The notes under the pieces are model-generated. The model saw only the letters and a list, made by a program, of their open reading frames with translations. It was not told the origin of the DNA and ran no database searches. 64,000 nt of DNA from Atrina japonica (Eukaryota; Mollusca; Bivalvia; Pterioida; Pinnidae). The position numbers were made by a program, and so were the translations under genes. The stretch is from assembly GCA_030159075.1 (NCBI GenBank), contig BROG01000507.1:124001-188000 (forward strand), written 5' to 3'. This document shows positions 45,946-59,786 of this stretch, in pieces. How positions within the stretch are numbered: position 1 is the stretch's first letter; each line of letters begins with the position of its first letter.

Positions 45946-46872
45946 CGTAAAACCTAAATCCGAACAAACTAGGGATAACGTCCGGTCACATTTGGAGTAC
46001 ACGCTTCGACATCTCGAACATGTAACGCAAAAGGTATGGTATAACTGCCAACATGGTCTTTATATCAACCGCAAACATTGGGAGTACAGACACTGAAAAT
46101 TTTGCCCCAGGCATATCAAGTAATCGGGTGGTCGAGAGAATTTTTCAGGTTAAGATAAAAGAGTGATTAATAAAATAAAGTAAATAAAACATTGAATGAT
46201 ACATTCGGTAAACTACTCGTAACAGAGCTTTTTAAATGAACCTGTTTACAATTTTCTGTTTCGGAAGTTGCCTCTTATCTGAGCAAATATCACTTCTTTT
46301 ATAAACACAAATTAAGTGAAATTGAATACCCATCGGTCAAATAATTTCCTCGTTACGTTTCACCCTGCCTTATTACATAGAAATGAGTGTAGGTAAGATT
46401 AAAGCTAACGTTGAATCACAGTAATGTAATCACAGGATAAAATTTGTTTGCAAATGGTATTTTAATTTTGTACAACTATTACTAGATAAAATTAAATTTT
46501 ACATTTGAAGGTCAAGTAAAATTTACAGATTGATGTCGTTCCAAAATATATGTGGTTTGGTAACTAAAACGCATTTAATAGAAATTCAGTCTTGCGAATT
46601 ATGAATTTGGTATTATGTTTAAAATATTTGTATAATGTCTCACCATAGCAGAGCTATATACCATGTGTAGCTTATATAATAAAACATTTTTATAGTGTCA
46701 GTCAGATCATTTGCCACCTCGCCTTACGCAATTTTGGAAAGTCCACTTTTCTAATACTCCCTATAATTCATTTAAGATTTCCCTCAAAGTATCTCCAAAC
46801 CCATTTATAATCCCAAATTTGGGATGAATAAATGTTGGCAGTATAAATATTATAAACATAATACCAAAGTTA

Positions 46873-46874
<2 letters not shown>

Positions 46875-46925
<51 letters not shown>
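46875..46925. repeat. (TG)n microsatellite
   Basis: Pure TG run of about 25 units. Confidence 0.95.
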
Positions 46926-46928
<3 letters not shown>

Positions 46929-47036
46929 AGCGTAACATACTGACCTAAATAATGCTAAATAAAAATATAAAATTAATCAATTGAAAACATTAGATAGCTC
47001 ATTTTCCTTAATTATTCTTTGAACTTTTGAACATTT

Positions 47037-47040
<4 letters not shown>

Positions 47041-47114
<74 letters not shown>
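47041..47114. repeat. (TA)n microsatellite
   Basis: Pure TA run of about 37 units, 340 bp before the start of the unrecognised gene. Confidence 0.95.
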
Positions 47115-47116
<2 letters not shown>

Positions 47117-47450
47117 ATACTGATATGTACATGTATATACTGTAAATCACATACGTATAACACAGAAAGTCTGTCGCTGATTAACGAACATTTCGTTCTT
47201 AATGAAACACACTTAACAATAACCTTGGAGTTCTACACCTGTTTGTAGACGAATCAACTATAGTGTATCAATTTATATTCGCTTATTAACAACCACCTCT
47301 AGTGCAAAATAATGAATATTGTATGTTAATATGATACAGTTTTGTTACTTGTGAAAATCCTCTTCAATATGTTGCAGGTTCATGTTTACAACAGAACAGA
47401 TATAAATCAAAGTATAGGTAAAATGGACGTCTAGATTCGTGTATATAAAG

Positions 47451-48687
47451 ATGGATATTTTATCTCAAAGACGATGGAACCTCCTGAAACCAAAATTATT
47501 TGATGCACAAACTAGAAATCCCACAACGAATTTTTCCACGGCTACACACTTCACATCATTTCACGTGCCGTATTTACCAGGAGTGAGAAATGCATTTATT
47601 GATCAAATTAGACAGGATGTCCCGTCAAAACGAACCAGGGCCCCACGAAAGACGGAAATCTCGTGCAATTCTGGAAATATAGAATACATTAAAGATGACG
47701 TAGAGAGAATAGGTAATTCCTTGGAACAGCTGAAAACTCTTTTGGATTCGGAATATCGTGATATCACACGAGAGTTTGAAAATAGCATTCGACTGACGGA
47801 TGTCGCTGTGACGTCAGATATAAATGCTGTTCGTCATCATATCAATACATTATCGTCAGTTGTCGGGAGTAATGACTCCGGAATCGATGATACCAGGAGC
47901 CAGGGAAGTCAAGACGGATCATCATATAACCCGAATGTTGTAAATCTTGGTCTTACGTCAGAGTACAGTCCTGCATATAGTTTTAAAACGGATTGTACAT
48001 TTCATTCCATCATTGATAAAGACAGAAGTAGCCCAGGGGTATTGTCTTTCGATAGCGGAATATATCATGACTACGGAATAAAACATGAAATGCGAACCGA
48101 TGATGGCATACTATCCAACTATCAAAATCAAATACGTGAATGTTCTTGGCAGTCATGCGTAGACAATACTTCCGTTGGACTTGTCAGACAAGCGTACTCT
48201 AATTGGCATCTAGAAAAACACGAACATGATCCTGCTTTGAAAGGCTGTGAAGATGCCAAAGAATTATGTAAAGGACAGATCATTAATTCTTTTCTGAATG
48301 CAGCTGGATATCTGAATAGTCCTCGCAATTTTAATGCTCAAAGAAATGAAAAAGAGACAGAAAATGAAGATAGGCGTTTGAATTCCAAACGTTTGTCAAA
48401 CTCTGGATCCCGTGATACAGACGTTAACATCGATACAAATGTATCACGGCAAAATAGAACTCCCACGCCATGTATAGACCAGGTTAAAGGTATTTTGAAA
48501 TTCAATACGACAAATACAAGAGAAAAATACCCGGATTCGCCGTATAACGGATACTCAGCTGTACTATACGATGCTTGCTTTTTCGGGGGGATCACACTTA
48601 GTAACTGGCGGAAGAAAATTTCGGACTTCCTGTCCTCAGTAACTGGACAATCGAAGCAGTCTGCAGATACCATAGACACCATTGACG
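47451..48687 (+). CDS. Unrecognised protein, long first coding exon
   Basis: The longest convincing reading frame in the window. ATG at 47451 is fixed by an in-frame TAG at 47415. An acceptor-like gttgcag at 47376 suggests a preceding non-coding exon. About 412 codons run to a donor GACG|gtatgc at 48688 (phase 1). Reading through instead gives 450 residues ending at 48803, but that tail (ILYIWYLFCHG...) looks like translated intron. The product starts MDILSQRRWNLLKPKLF and has a likely coiled-coil or helical stretch at about residues 78-125 (DDVERIGNSLEQLKTLLDSE). Long Ser/Asn/Asp-rich, probably disordered, parts follow (SNDSGIDDTRSQGSQDGSS), and then a more conserved-looking end (ACFFGGITLSNWRKKISDFL). 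It has no signal peptide or convincing membrane segment. I cannot assign a family or function. Confidence 0.7.
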
Positions 48688-48816
48688 GTATGCTATCCAT
48701 TTTATATATATGGTATTTGTTTTGCCACGGACTGAAATGTCGCTTTTTCATTGGGTATAAAGAGTCATGTGATTGCTGCAAGTTTGTCTGTTCATATGCT
48801 TGATTCGTGGCACGCC

Positions 48817-49200
48817 AACCGAGAAAAAGTAGGTTTAACTGCACCAAAATCACTAAAATGAGTATTTAGGTGATTTTGACGCAGTTAAACTTAGGTTTTT
48901 CTCAGTTAAACCTAGTTTTTCTCGTAACACACATTTAATAGATGACAACTAGGGTTAACTGCAGCAGAATCACCTAAATACTTATTTTAGTGATTTTGGT
49001 GCAGTTAAACTTTTTCTCAGTTAAACCTAGTTTTTCTCGTAACCCACAGGAAAGGGATGAAAACTAAGTGTAACTGAGAAAAACTAGGATTAACTTCGCC
49101 AGAATCACCAAATGCCCATTTTAGTGATTTTGGTGCAGTTAAACCTACTTCTCCTCAGTTAAGCCTAGTGTTTCTCCAGTTAATGTGGGTTACTGAGAAA
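48817..49200. mobile_element. Palindromic repeat cluster, three ~130-bp units
   Basis: Three repeats of GGTTTAACTGCACCAAAATC or variants, each followed by its complement (GTGATTTTGGTGCAGTTAAA) and by CTCAGTTAAACCTAGTTTTT with CTCGTAAC. Ends resemble one another (CCGAGAAAAAG and GGGTTACTGAGAAA). Starts about 130 bp after the predicted donor of the unrecognised gene, so it is probably in its first coding-sequence intron. Confidence 0.7.
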
Positions 49201-49781
49201 TCCTAAATGAATGTGGTTTTGGCTTGCTCTTTGGCAAGATTGTCTGTCACTCTAAGAGTCCGGTTGGCCAGTTAATTGACCCCATTTGTTGATGGTGTCG
49301 TGAGATGAGGTTATCTCAACACATTGAGATTGGATATTACCAAAACCGGAAATCCCAGTTATTCTCCGTGTGTTTATTGGTAGTTGGAATTGTCCCGTTA
49401 CATCGTCCAAATGAATCGCTTTATTAAGTGATAATGACCTTGAATGGAGGGAATACGTTTAAAGTATAAAATCGTTTGCAATAAAGCTGTCAAATTTTTT
49501 CTGCCCATACTTACCCCTTAGTGACGATGAACGGACTTTACTCTACAAGTATACTTAATTGTATATTACGCATATATTTTCAAATAGACTATCACTGTAC
49601 TAGTTCACCCAAATTACCACAGCAAATTGCTTTGGTTAGCGTGGCAAAATACAAATTTGTCAGCATGCAATTATATACTGTACCAAGAGCTGTTGTAGTA
49701 ACATGTCAGCGCTGCAACAAAAACAATTATATTTGATCCATATGTATCACATATGTATGTTATCTACTTACTAATTGATTT

Positions 49782-49929
49782 ATGTAGTTATGTATGTATG
49801 TATGTATGTATGTATGTATGTATGTATGATTGTGTATGTATGTATGTATGTATGTATGTATGATTGTATGTATGATTGTATGATTGTATGTATGTATGTA
49901 TGTATGTATGTATGTATGTATGTATGTAT
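49782..49929. repeat. (TATG)n microsatellite
   Basis: TATG units interrupted by TGAT variants. Confidence 0.95.
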
Positions 49930-50584
49930 CTGATCCAATATCATTATTTAACAATGACAATGTCGATGTTTGAAACGATAATACGCGTGTTCTTATCTGA
50001 AATTTGATGAACTTGTGCATTAAGTAAATTTCCTGCTTTCGGGTTCAAGTCTTGTAATAGATAATTTAAATTATGCTTTGGTGAAGCTGCATACAATTGT
50101 TGGATGTTGAATTAAATTCGTATTTACTTTTTCTGTTTAAAAATTCTCTCATTTTTTAACATTATGTTGGAATAATAATTTATTGTTTACTGTGCCCTTT
50201 TGTACCTCAGTTGTGGAATGGTTAGAGCATCGACATCACACATTTCTACGTAGCTACGAGCTCCTCGTGAACCTTAGCTGATGTTTACACAAATTTTTTA
50301 TAATGTTTATGTCTTCCAAGTGATCCAATATTCCAAATCCTACTCACAATGCGATCATTTCATATACTGTGATAAATTACCTAGCAGGTAGTTGTAAAAT
50401 GGAAAATGACATTGAGTTGAAAACTGTACAGTCGAGATAATAACCATGTCAGCAATTACAATCAATATGTGAAACGTTTATTTACTTGTTGGAAAGTAGA
50501 TTCTTGCTGCGTATGGTCACGCCATACGTTTTTTATGATTTGGTTCGAATAGAGTTCCACTCCATACTCAACAGTTTTCAGACT

Positions 50585-50735
50585 CGCGGGGGTGTAACCT
50601 GTTAACAGGGGATGCTTTCTCCTCCAATGTACTTGATCCCATCTCTAGATTGTCCAGTATTTACCATATTTGTACATGTATATGTATCCTATGGATCCTG
50701 AAGATTTCGACCTTGGTATCTGAGATTTTGATATT
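50585..50735 (+). repeat. Retroelement 3' tail, solitary copy
   Basis: Diverged tail with ACCTGTTAACAGGGGATGCT, then CTTGATCCCATCTCTAGATT, and TTGGTATCTGAGATTTTGAT at the end. No RT coding sequence next to it. Confidence 0.65.
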
Positions 50736-51459
50736 CCACCTTCACGACAACTTCACCTTTCCCTTTTTTTCACTATCATCCATTCACTATCATCCGAATA
50801 CAACATATCAGTATTCAATTTTATTTGATTGCTAATAACTTTCACTGTGCGCGATGAATGGGATGCAGTAACGAACATCGATTGATGCACTTAAGTTTCG
50901 TCTGCAGCTTCTCTGAATAAAATTTGGTGAAATCGTCTCTCAGTTGATAAAAAAGCCTTTATAGATCTGATGCAGTTTATAAGTTTATATCAGTAAAGCC
51001 TTATGACGTAAAATTCATTTATGGCCGTTTAAAATCTGTTCAAAGAAAGGAGCAAGCGATAACTGAAGTTATATTCCGCTGTTTCCAGAGTGATAACCTG
51101 TGTCGTCTGCTCCGCCTGATACTGTGCGTTGTCAGATAGTTAACATTGTTCTGTGCGGTAAACAATAGGCGATGTGTTTAGATTGAAAACATTTCTCAGG
51201 AATCTCTGGGCTGATTACCAACTGTTCATTAACTTTTGTTCTACACGTGTCAATATGACCGGAGGTGGTCACTAGCCTAGTCAGACGTAATATATCGTCC
51301 AACGATAAGTGTAAAGAAAACAGTGATTTTTGTGATTTCAGAAAACGTTCATTTTTAAAATGTGAAGCATTATTTCACTTCGCCACATTTTTTTAATTCA
51401 CTCAATAAAGGAATAGGACTTGATTTAATTTTGAAAACACTGGATAACTTTGAAAACAG

Positions 51460-51522
51460 AATTGGAGGAGTTAAAGAAGGAATTACAAATGCCTAATTTA
51501 CTGTGCCCAATGGATTCGGAAG
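51460..51522 (+). CDS. Candidate second coding exon of the unrecognised gene
   Basis: 63 nt between gaaaacag and GAAG|gtagta. It enters and leaves in phase 1, exactly what the donor at 48688 requires. The spliced frame reads ...DTIDTID, then ELEELKKELQMPNLLCPMDS, a charged helical stretch followed by a short motif. Weak points are the poor pyrimidine tract before the acceptor and the weak donor. Alternatively the open frame is chance, or ATG 51490 starts a different gene. A (TA)n tract begins 10 bp after the donor. Further exons were not found. Confidence 0.4.
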
Positions 51523-51526
51523 GTAG

Positions 51527-51643
<117 letters not shown>

Positions 51644-51760
51644 GTCATACCAAATGTAACTAATTCCTACTGTTCTGCTCGCATTTAGTTATAAGCAGAA
51701 GTACATGTATATCGTAGATGAAGTAACAGCAATGTCAGATTTATTGCAGTTCTACACGGT

Positions 51761-51762
<2 letters not shown>

Positions 51763-51813
<51 letters not shown>
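51763..51813. repeat. (CT)n microsatellite
   Basis: Pure CT run of about 25 units. Confidence 0.95.
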
Positions 51814-51816
<3 letters not shown>

Positions 51817-51964
51817 ACACACAGAGTGGATGAACATGCAATCGTATCATATTGTTCTTTGGGTCAGATTAGCTAATATTTGAACTGCATCTTTAATTCA
51901 GTAGTTCTGAATCATAGTTTTCAAGTGAATGGCGGAAATATAGTCTCATATATAAAAAAAAAAA

Positions 51965-52046
51965 CCCAGATGTTCAAGACGTCCAGGATATATTGACAAA
52001 TCTGGTAAAAATTGGACAAACACGAACCCTGGAATTTAAGAGATAA
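51965..52046 (-). repeat. Retroelement tail fragment
   Basis: The plus strand reads TCCAGGATATATTGACAAAT, then CTGGTAAAAATTGGACAAAC and ACGAACCCTGGAA. This matches the distal part of the tail at 56495-56655 and 3223-3250. Confidence 0.5.
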
Positions 52047-52868
52047 TTCTTTGAAATATTTATGATCATTTCCAATTAAATCTACAAATAGAGCTGCAGA
52101 GAAGCAAAATAAACGGTGCAGTTTTAGAATATAGGAATGGTAAGCCAAGCGATGGAGACCATACACTGCAAAGCAAAGAGACCATATTCCACCTAGGGAG
52201 GGACAGATCCTTTTTAATTTATAGTCAAATGTACGTTAGCCATAATCTCACTTAACTGAGCTCTCATTGATAAAACGTAATATGCCAAGTTTGATTATAA
52301 TTTTGGGATTTTTTTTCCCTCACAAATCATATCCCCGCTAACCCTTGACCTCAAGGTCATAGTAAAACAGAAAATTTTGCTCATTTTCGGGGAACGATAT
52401 TATTTTGTATTATCAATTCCCTGCCCCTCCCCATTCTTTTATCCTGCGGTAGCTTGTCATAATTCACCATGCGTGGAAAGACCCTATACCCTATACTTAC
52501 CACTGACCTTTTCATTCTTTTACTACATGAACTAACCGTTGGGGTCACTTTGTAGTATACAGATATTTGGTATATCGTGAATCTTAAAAGAACAATATAT
52601 CGAAGTTCGTCCATGGGATAACACGGACTTCGATGTTTCCACGCCTTGTTTGATTTCACTTTAATTACAATGTTTAAATCTACATCCAGTTGATGTTGTT
52701 AGTATAGAGATCGTTTGGGTGATTTCAAGTGTGTTAGCTTGCCTTTGATTTTTTTCTAAAGCGCAAACAAAGAAATTAGGAACATATTTATAGGAAGGCT
52801 GTTAGGTGCGCTTAAGATTTGAGTTATGTAGCTGTTTAAAACTCTGAGTAGTCAAAAGGCGGTATGTA

Positions 52869-53309
<441 letters not shown>

Positions 53310-54565
53310 ACAACAACTCTTTCATTAATATCTTTGATAAATATCTCACAGTGGATAGGTACAAATGCGACAATAAAAAGTAAGTAAGAATAGAGATGGC
53401 GAACGTCATACAACTTGTACTTTCTATTGGGGTCATGACCGCAGGTATCTATAGATTTAAACAGACAATACGATTTAGATTAGAATGTTTGTGGTTTATT
53501 TTGGGAAATTTGTAATATAACGATATGTCCTAAAGACAAGTTGACATTTTATTTGAACTTACTAGATTTGAAGCCTTCAATTTCCTATACATTGACCTAA
53601 GACAAAATCTCTGAATTTTTACCATGAGAATGAGGGAAGATTGCGAATTTTATGTTTAGCGTGTGTGTGTGAAGCAAATCAAAAGTTGGGGCCTATTTCT
53701 TTTTGGAAAATGTATAAAAAAATGTTTTCATGTACTTTTTGAATTTGCAATAAACATATACAACAGTGGCGGATCTAAAAATAATTTTAAAGAGAGGTTG
53801 GGTGGGTTTGAGGTTAGTGAATTGAAAGTATACTTTTCCCCAAATTTATGCAATGCAAACATGTACCTCAGTAAAAGCAGGGTGAGAAATTAAAGTTGAA
53901 GGGGTTAAAATGAAGGAAAAATAATTGGCCGAGCGGAAATTTTACATGTATTTGATCAGGATTAGGGGGATACGCTCTCCCAGGTCACTGCACATATTTT
54001 TAAATGTTGGATTAATTATGAGGCAATATTTCATCAGGGAGTCAGGTTTTACATCTTTCAGATAATGTTGAAATTTCAGCCGCGAAAATAGTCTAGAAAT
54101 TCGCTAATAAATCACACTGATTATCCATCTCCGTTGAAGGGTGGATCACCAAAAACGTTTCTTAAAATCGGGGCAGAATTTCGGACTATAGTATTCTTCT
54201 GGATTATGAACTGTCTTTATCGTTAAAATATCTCTTTGATAGATTAATTTGGAAGCCCGATGAGGTAATCTCTAGCTTCCAGACACAAAATCACCGTTTC
54301 CCCTGTGTTTTAGGGTATGCCTCCCAGAAATGTTCAATCTTAAAAGCCCAGAGTTAATTATCACATTGCGACTCGTTTTCATCGCTTATCATTTATCCAA
54401 AATGTATTGAGTTTCAACAAACACAAATGCATGAGCATGATGAGGGAGTCTAGAAAAAATTTTATTTTAAAAGCTCTGGGAAGTCTTTTTCTGGATTCTT
54501 TAACATAAAACAACTTATGTAAAATAAAAATGGGGTTCCCTCACTCCCGGTTTCAACGCCTTTGG

Positions 54566-54570
<5 letters not shown>
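53310..54570. other. No gene recognised
   Basis: AT-rich DNA. The word TTAAAATCGGGGCAGAATTT (54164-54183) also occurs at 17793-17812, so a low-copy repeat fragment is present here. A short plus-strand frame at 53663-53893 has no recognisable features. Confidence 0.4.

Positions 54571-54653
<83 letters not shown>
54571..54653. repeat. (TA)n tract
   Basis: Pure TA run of about 83 bp with a short second run at 54659-54675. Confidence 0.95.
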
Positions 54654-54659
<6 letters not shown>

Positions 54660-55084
54660 ATATATATATATATAGTGTAACAATAAAAAACAAAGAGATA
54701 GAGATTGTTTTTAAATGCAGAACTTACGTTATGTTGATTGTTTGAGGTAATTTATTAGAACATTTTTCCTGTTTATTGACACCAACAGCTGACGGAAAGT
54801 GACTGACAGCATTTATAACTTTGCAAAGATGTTTGAACTTGAATCATTCTCTTGAGATTTTTTGTTTGTTTGTTAGGTTTTAATTGTGTTTTACGTCAGT
54901 CTGAACAATTTTACAGTTTTATTGTAGCAGTTTTAATGCTGGAGGAGACTAGCCGGTTACAATATACCCGGGATGAGAGCACCGACTTTCCGCAAGTCTA
55001 CCTTCAAACTCTCACAAAATCAGAGATTTTTCGTCTAATATCGTCCCTAAAATTGACTCTACCGTGTCGGTTGTCATTTTAGTG

Positions 55085-55252
<168 letters not shown>

Positions 55253-55360
55253 TGGAGGTCATCCTTTTCAGTCATATATTTCCTACTAATCTTACTATTG
55301 TACTAAAGTATTTGATATAATTCTGAACAGTGCGTCGGTTGTTAATTTGAGGATGTTAAA

Positions 55361-55621
55361 ATGGCGGAGGGATATATCCGCTCCAAGTATGTGTAACATG
55401 AGCTAGGTCTTCTGTTTATTGACATACATAACAAACAATTTTAACGAATGCAGTATCAACATGACTCTCTCTAACGATACTACTGACACTGTTTGGGTCT
55501 TCTTGTAGGCTAAAGTCGACTATGGAGGAATTCGGTATTTACCGTCGTATATGTTATCAAACCTTACTCAGAAATTACTTGCTTTATCGCTGTTGTCGCG
55601 AAACAGTTTACGCACTCCAAG
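55361..55621 (+). CDS. Weak candidate: two small exons of an unknown gene
   Basis: ATGGCGGAGG at 55361 opens MAEGYIRS and reaches a donor-like AA|gtatgt at 55387. After a 122-bp gap, tcttcttgtag ends at 55508. A frame in matching phase reads KLKSTMEEFGIYRRICYQTL, then LRNYLLYRCCRETVYALQ, up to G|gtaatc at 55622. The frame is open and basic/hydrophobic, and the ATGGCGGA start is typical of animal genes. The intron would be unusually short for this genome, and phase 0 is also open across the second segment. No family is recognised; a loose likeness to N-termini of ABCA transporters is not evidence. Confidence 0.2.
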
Positions 55622-56494
55622 GTAATCAAAAACTTACGATACATAATACATTATCCGATTACGTTAGAGGTTCAGTATTACGAGGACAACTCGGCTGACA
55701 AACTGTTATGCGTAGCATCATTCTTGACTTGCAATATAAAAATACATGTATTGACGGTAATATTGGTAGTCCAAAATCATATCTGAATATTTAAAAAAAA
55801 TTCAGAACGCGAACGGTTTACGTAAGGATGGCTGAGGACGCAGGTGATCTTAAATTGTTGAACAGGGTGTTCGAATTAGAAAATAGATAATTTAATTGGT
55901 GTATGGGATTTGTTTATGTTAATTTATTATAACTGGCTAAAAGATGTTCCGAAAATCAGACCAAAACATTCTGTTTGCTAGGTGATATTTCAAAAAAAAT
56001 ATCGTACTTAGTTAACATAATAATTTAAAAGTCAGAATGTAGCAATTCAACATCTAAATATCAAGATCTAATGATAATACAATGCACTTGTCATTGTTAG
56101 GGGGAGTATCATCGTAAATCCTTTCTGTTTAGTATGAAATCTCCGAGCATTAGCATTTGTCAGAAGGACACTCATTATAATTCCTTTCTGATTATTTATA
56201 ATTTTTAGATGTCTCTAGAATTGTATGCACAAGTCATGTTTCTACACTTGAAATATACACACGCAGATTTGCGACCATTTTACGGTGTTCCTTACAAAAT
56301 TCAATACAATGTTGTTTATGTTTTTGTTTTATCATAAAAATTTTCTATTTACTGAAGCAAATATTGCATTGTTTTTGTTTGTTTTTGGTGGGGTGGATTA
56401 AACAGACCTGGTGAAAAAGAACCATATAGTCTTAGACAATTCAGTATGAATTCCTTAAATATAAAGTATATAAAATCTATGTAGACAACATAAA
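55622..56494. other. No gene recognised
   Basis: AT-rich sequence without repeats or frames I can support. Confidence 0.4.
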
Positions 56495-56655
56495 ATTTCA
56501 GATACCAAAGTATGAAACTTCAGGATGCCAGGCATATACAAATCTGGTGGCATTGGGAAAACACGGACCTTTGGAAATACAGAGGTAGGATCAGGTGTTA
56601 CGGAGGAGTAAGCATCCCCTGTTGACCGGTCACACACGCCGTGAGTCCAAATGTC
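56495..56655 (-). repeat. Retroelement 3' tail, good solitary copy
   Basis: The plus strand reads TTCAGATACCAAAGTATGAA, then CAAATCTGGTGGCATTGGGA. This continues as ACACGGACCTTTGGAAATAC, then GGATCAGGTGTTACGGAGG and CCTGTTGACCGGTCACACAC with GCCGTGAGTCC. It shows the full length of the tail without any RT coding sequence. Confidence 0.75.
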
Positions 56656-58356
56656 GAGTTATAGGTATAAGGTTACATATTTTGTTGATTTCGTGTATGT
56701 TAGTGAATGTATATGCTGAAATATTTACACCGAGTTATTAGCGAGGTAAAATTACCGAAATTGCCAGGTCCTTCTCCGCGCCAAGTACGAGGGCGTAAAA
56801 ATTATAATATACATTCAATAACATTTTACGATATATCCTTATCACTGAGACAATTATCATAATTTGAAATATTTAATTCCAAATAAATCATAATAACAGC
56901 AATATTTTGCGTAACGTGTCATTGTTATAGCGCGCATGAATATATCATAAAAATAGTCCCGGAACCTAAAAATCAGTCCTTGGCGTATATTGTAGGATAT
57001 TGCACCTGTTCAACTCCTGTTAAGTAACTGGAAAACACAAGTGGGATATTTGATAAACTAAGTTATTGTTGTGTTTAACATGTTTACGCGAAAAATATAG
57101 GCGTGATACTAAACATAATGGACTGTGAAAAGGTGCATTTAATATGATATTAAGATACAGGTGTATCAGCAACACCTGTAACAAGAAGTATTGATTGATT
57201 ATGTACAACGTCATTTTCTTATTGTTTTGTAATGAATGTATAATGATATTTTCGAAAAAGTATTCAGCGACTTGAATTTTTAAGTCTATTTTTATATATT
57301 TTTAACAATTATAACTGAAATACACACAGATTTACCTGATGACATTTTAATTTAATCCCGGTTGTAAATTAGTAAGTTACAGGCAGTTATTCGTGCTTAA
57401 AGAATTGCATAACATCATTTACTTCTTAGTTGTTAGTAAACTGCTCACAGAAATTGTTGTAAGTAAATATATGTTGTATCTCAGAATTTTAGTATCACAG
57501 AAAAATCAATGATTATGAGAAGAAAGTACATTGATTGAACTCTAATAAAATGAAATTTTAAACAAAATAGTTAAAGAAAACATATGCAGGAGAATGATTT
57601 TAAATAGACAATTTTTATATAGAAAATAATGATAATGGGGAAATGGCGTTTTCATAAACTTATGACACTCTATTTGTAGTTTCAGTACTGTTTTGTCAAT
57701 ATTCTCCAATATGTGCAAATATTTTACTTCTACAACTTTGTAAACATAGCCCCAATGTAAAAGTAAAACAAAGGAGAAAAATGGAATCTTGAATGGACTT
57801 GAGATATGACCGACTGACCATACAATACAGGCAAACATAGTAAAGCTAAAATCTCTATGTGACCGACACGGAATTAAAGTACTCGTTTATTTACGCGACA
57901 TCTGTTGTGTAGAGTGTTCAGCTGTAATTCAATGCGTTCTGATATTGGATAGCTTAACTGATTGAAATTGACACCGCCAAACTGGATGTAAAAATCAAAG
58001 ACCTAATTGTGATCGAAATGTAAAGAAGATTTTATCTGGATTTTGATTTTGAATATGTGAATTAATTACTGTTTTCATCAAATTTGGTAAATAATAGGGA
58101 AAATGCTATGGAATGTTCCTTTGCTGTTATCAATGTAGGTGTGTGACTGGATTGCATATTATTTACAGTATTTAGACTTATTTTCTTTATTGTGACTTTA
58201 TGTTAGGCGAGTATATGTATTTGTTCAAGAGAAACAGAATGTGCAAACAAAAGAAACAAAATTATTTATAGAAAGATATTCTGAAAGGACCTATTACTGC
58301 ATTTATCAGGATAATAGAGTTGAAACCCGGAAATGGAAATCGATGGTAAAGTATCA
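56656..58356. other. No gene recognised
   Basis: AT-rich. Minus-strand frames at 57020-57214 and 57542-57838 lack domains and splice support. Confidence 0.4.
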
Positions 58357-58495
<139 letters not shown>

Positions 58496-58745
58496 AGGTC
58501 ACATAACTGAAAAGCTGATATTGTGAGAATGATGGCCACTTGAGAAATTCCGCTCGTCTTTTGCCAGGTACATTGTAACCGTGTTAACTCCTCCACCTTT
58601 AAAATTCTGGTCACCATCATACGACTTGCAAATTGTTGAATGTGGCGCTTTAAACCATCACAACAAAAAAAGATGACCATATAATATTAGATACACAGAA
58701 GTAGTAAAAAAAAGTTGTAGTGTCAAACCGGAAGTAGATATAATA

Positions 58746-58875
58746 ATTCCATACTCAGGGCTTAAAGACACTGACTTCGCCTTGGCAACGATAGATACAC
58801 CCCCATGGCACCTGATCCCATACGTGGAATTCCAGAGGTCCTTGTTTTTCCAATATTTACCAGATTTGTATCAGC
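58746..58875 (+). repeat. Retroelement 3' tail, partial copy
   Basis: CCCATGGCACCTGATCCCAT, then GGAATTCCAGAGGTCCTTGT and ATTTACCAGATTTGTATC. The GGTCGAC end is decayed. Confidence 0.6.
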
Positions 58876-59786
58876 ACTGTATGACGTATCATTTAAAAGT
58901 ACTGATCATAAAATTTCATAAGTTCTGGCGAAATATGAAGTATTTGTAATTTGTTAGGTTTCTTTGCGATAAAGTGTACACATCAAATCATCATAAATTT
59001 TGAATATTATTCAAACACATATAAATGTCGCACTTATTAGCTTATGCCATACTTTACATTGTGGATTCCGCATCTAATCATTGTTTATTTAGTGATTTAA
59101 CAGAGAATGCAAACGTTATATAAATGTTGGACATTACATAATTCATCGGCATGCTCCCCATGGCTTAAAGCTGTACGTTATCGCTAGGTAAACAATTATG
59201 TTTATTGTATGTTATGATTTATATATATTTACGCTCTCCGTGACTGCATTGTGACATTCAGGAAATCGATAACCCTGCACCAGTTATAAAATTTTAAGGA
59301 AGTAGTTAATATTTCATTAACAAAGCAGTGATGCATACATAGCAAAATATCGGTTATGGATTAAATATGTTTTTCCTGGAATCATTTACATTTGTGATTG
59401 ATAAAAGATGTGACGTAACGATATTTTTTTCTGAAAACACTTTCAAGATTCTACCAAATACTAACATATTAACTTATACAGCCATTTTACTTTCATCTTG
59501 TTTTGGGGGATTTATTTATTTTCTACACTTCGGTACATTACAATTAAAACACATAAAAGCAATCTTTATAAAAGTGTTGAGCATTTTTTATTGAAGTGAT
59601 GTATAAAAAGCAACCGATATATGATGATGAAAACAATGATACAAGGGTTAGAAGTCACTAAATCTATTCAGTACTCAAGCTAAACTAACTTTTTAGTATG
59701 TTAATATTAAGACAAACACAATTTATGTTGCAAATGAATTTTTTTTCTCGATTTATGACATACAATCGTAGATAATGACGAAGAGT
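58876..59786. other. No gene recognised
   Basis: AT-rich. A plus-strand 75-codon frame at 59367-59594 is hydrophobic but has no identifiable features or splice context. Confidence 0.4.

Noticed and set aside
52381..52659. 92-codon minus-strand frame containing a donor-like gtaagt
   Set aside because: No matching acceptor, start context or recognisable protein features.
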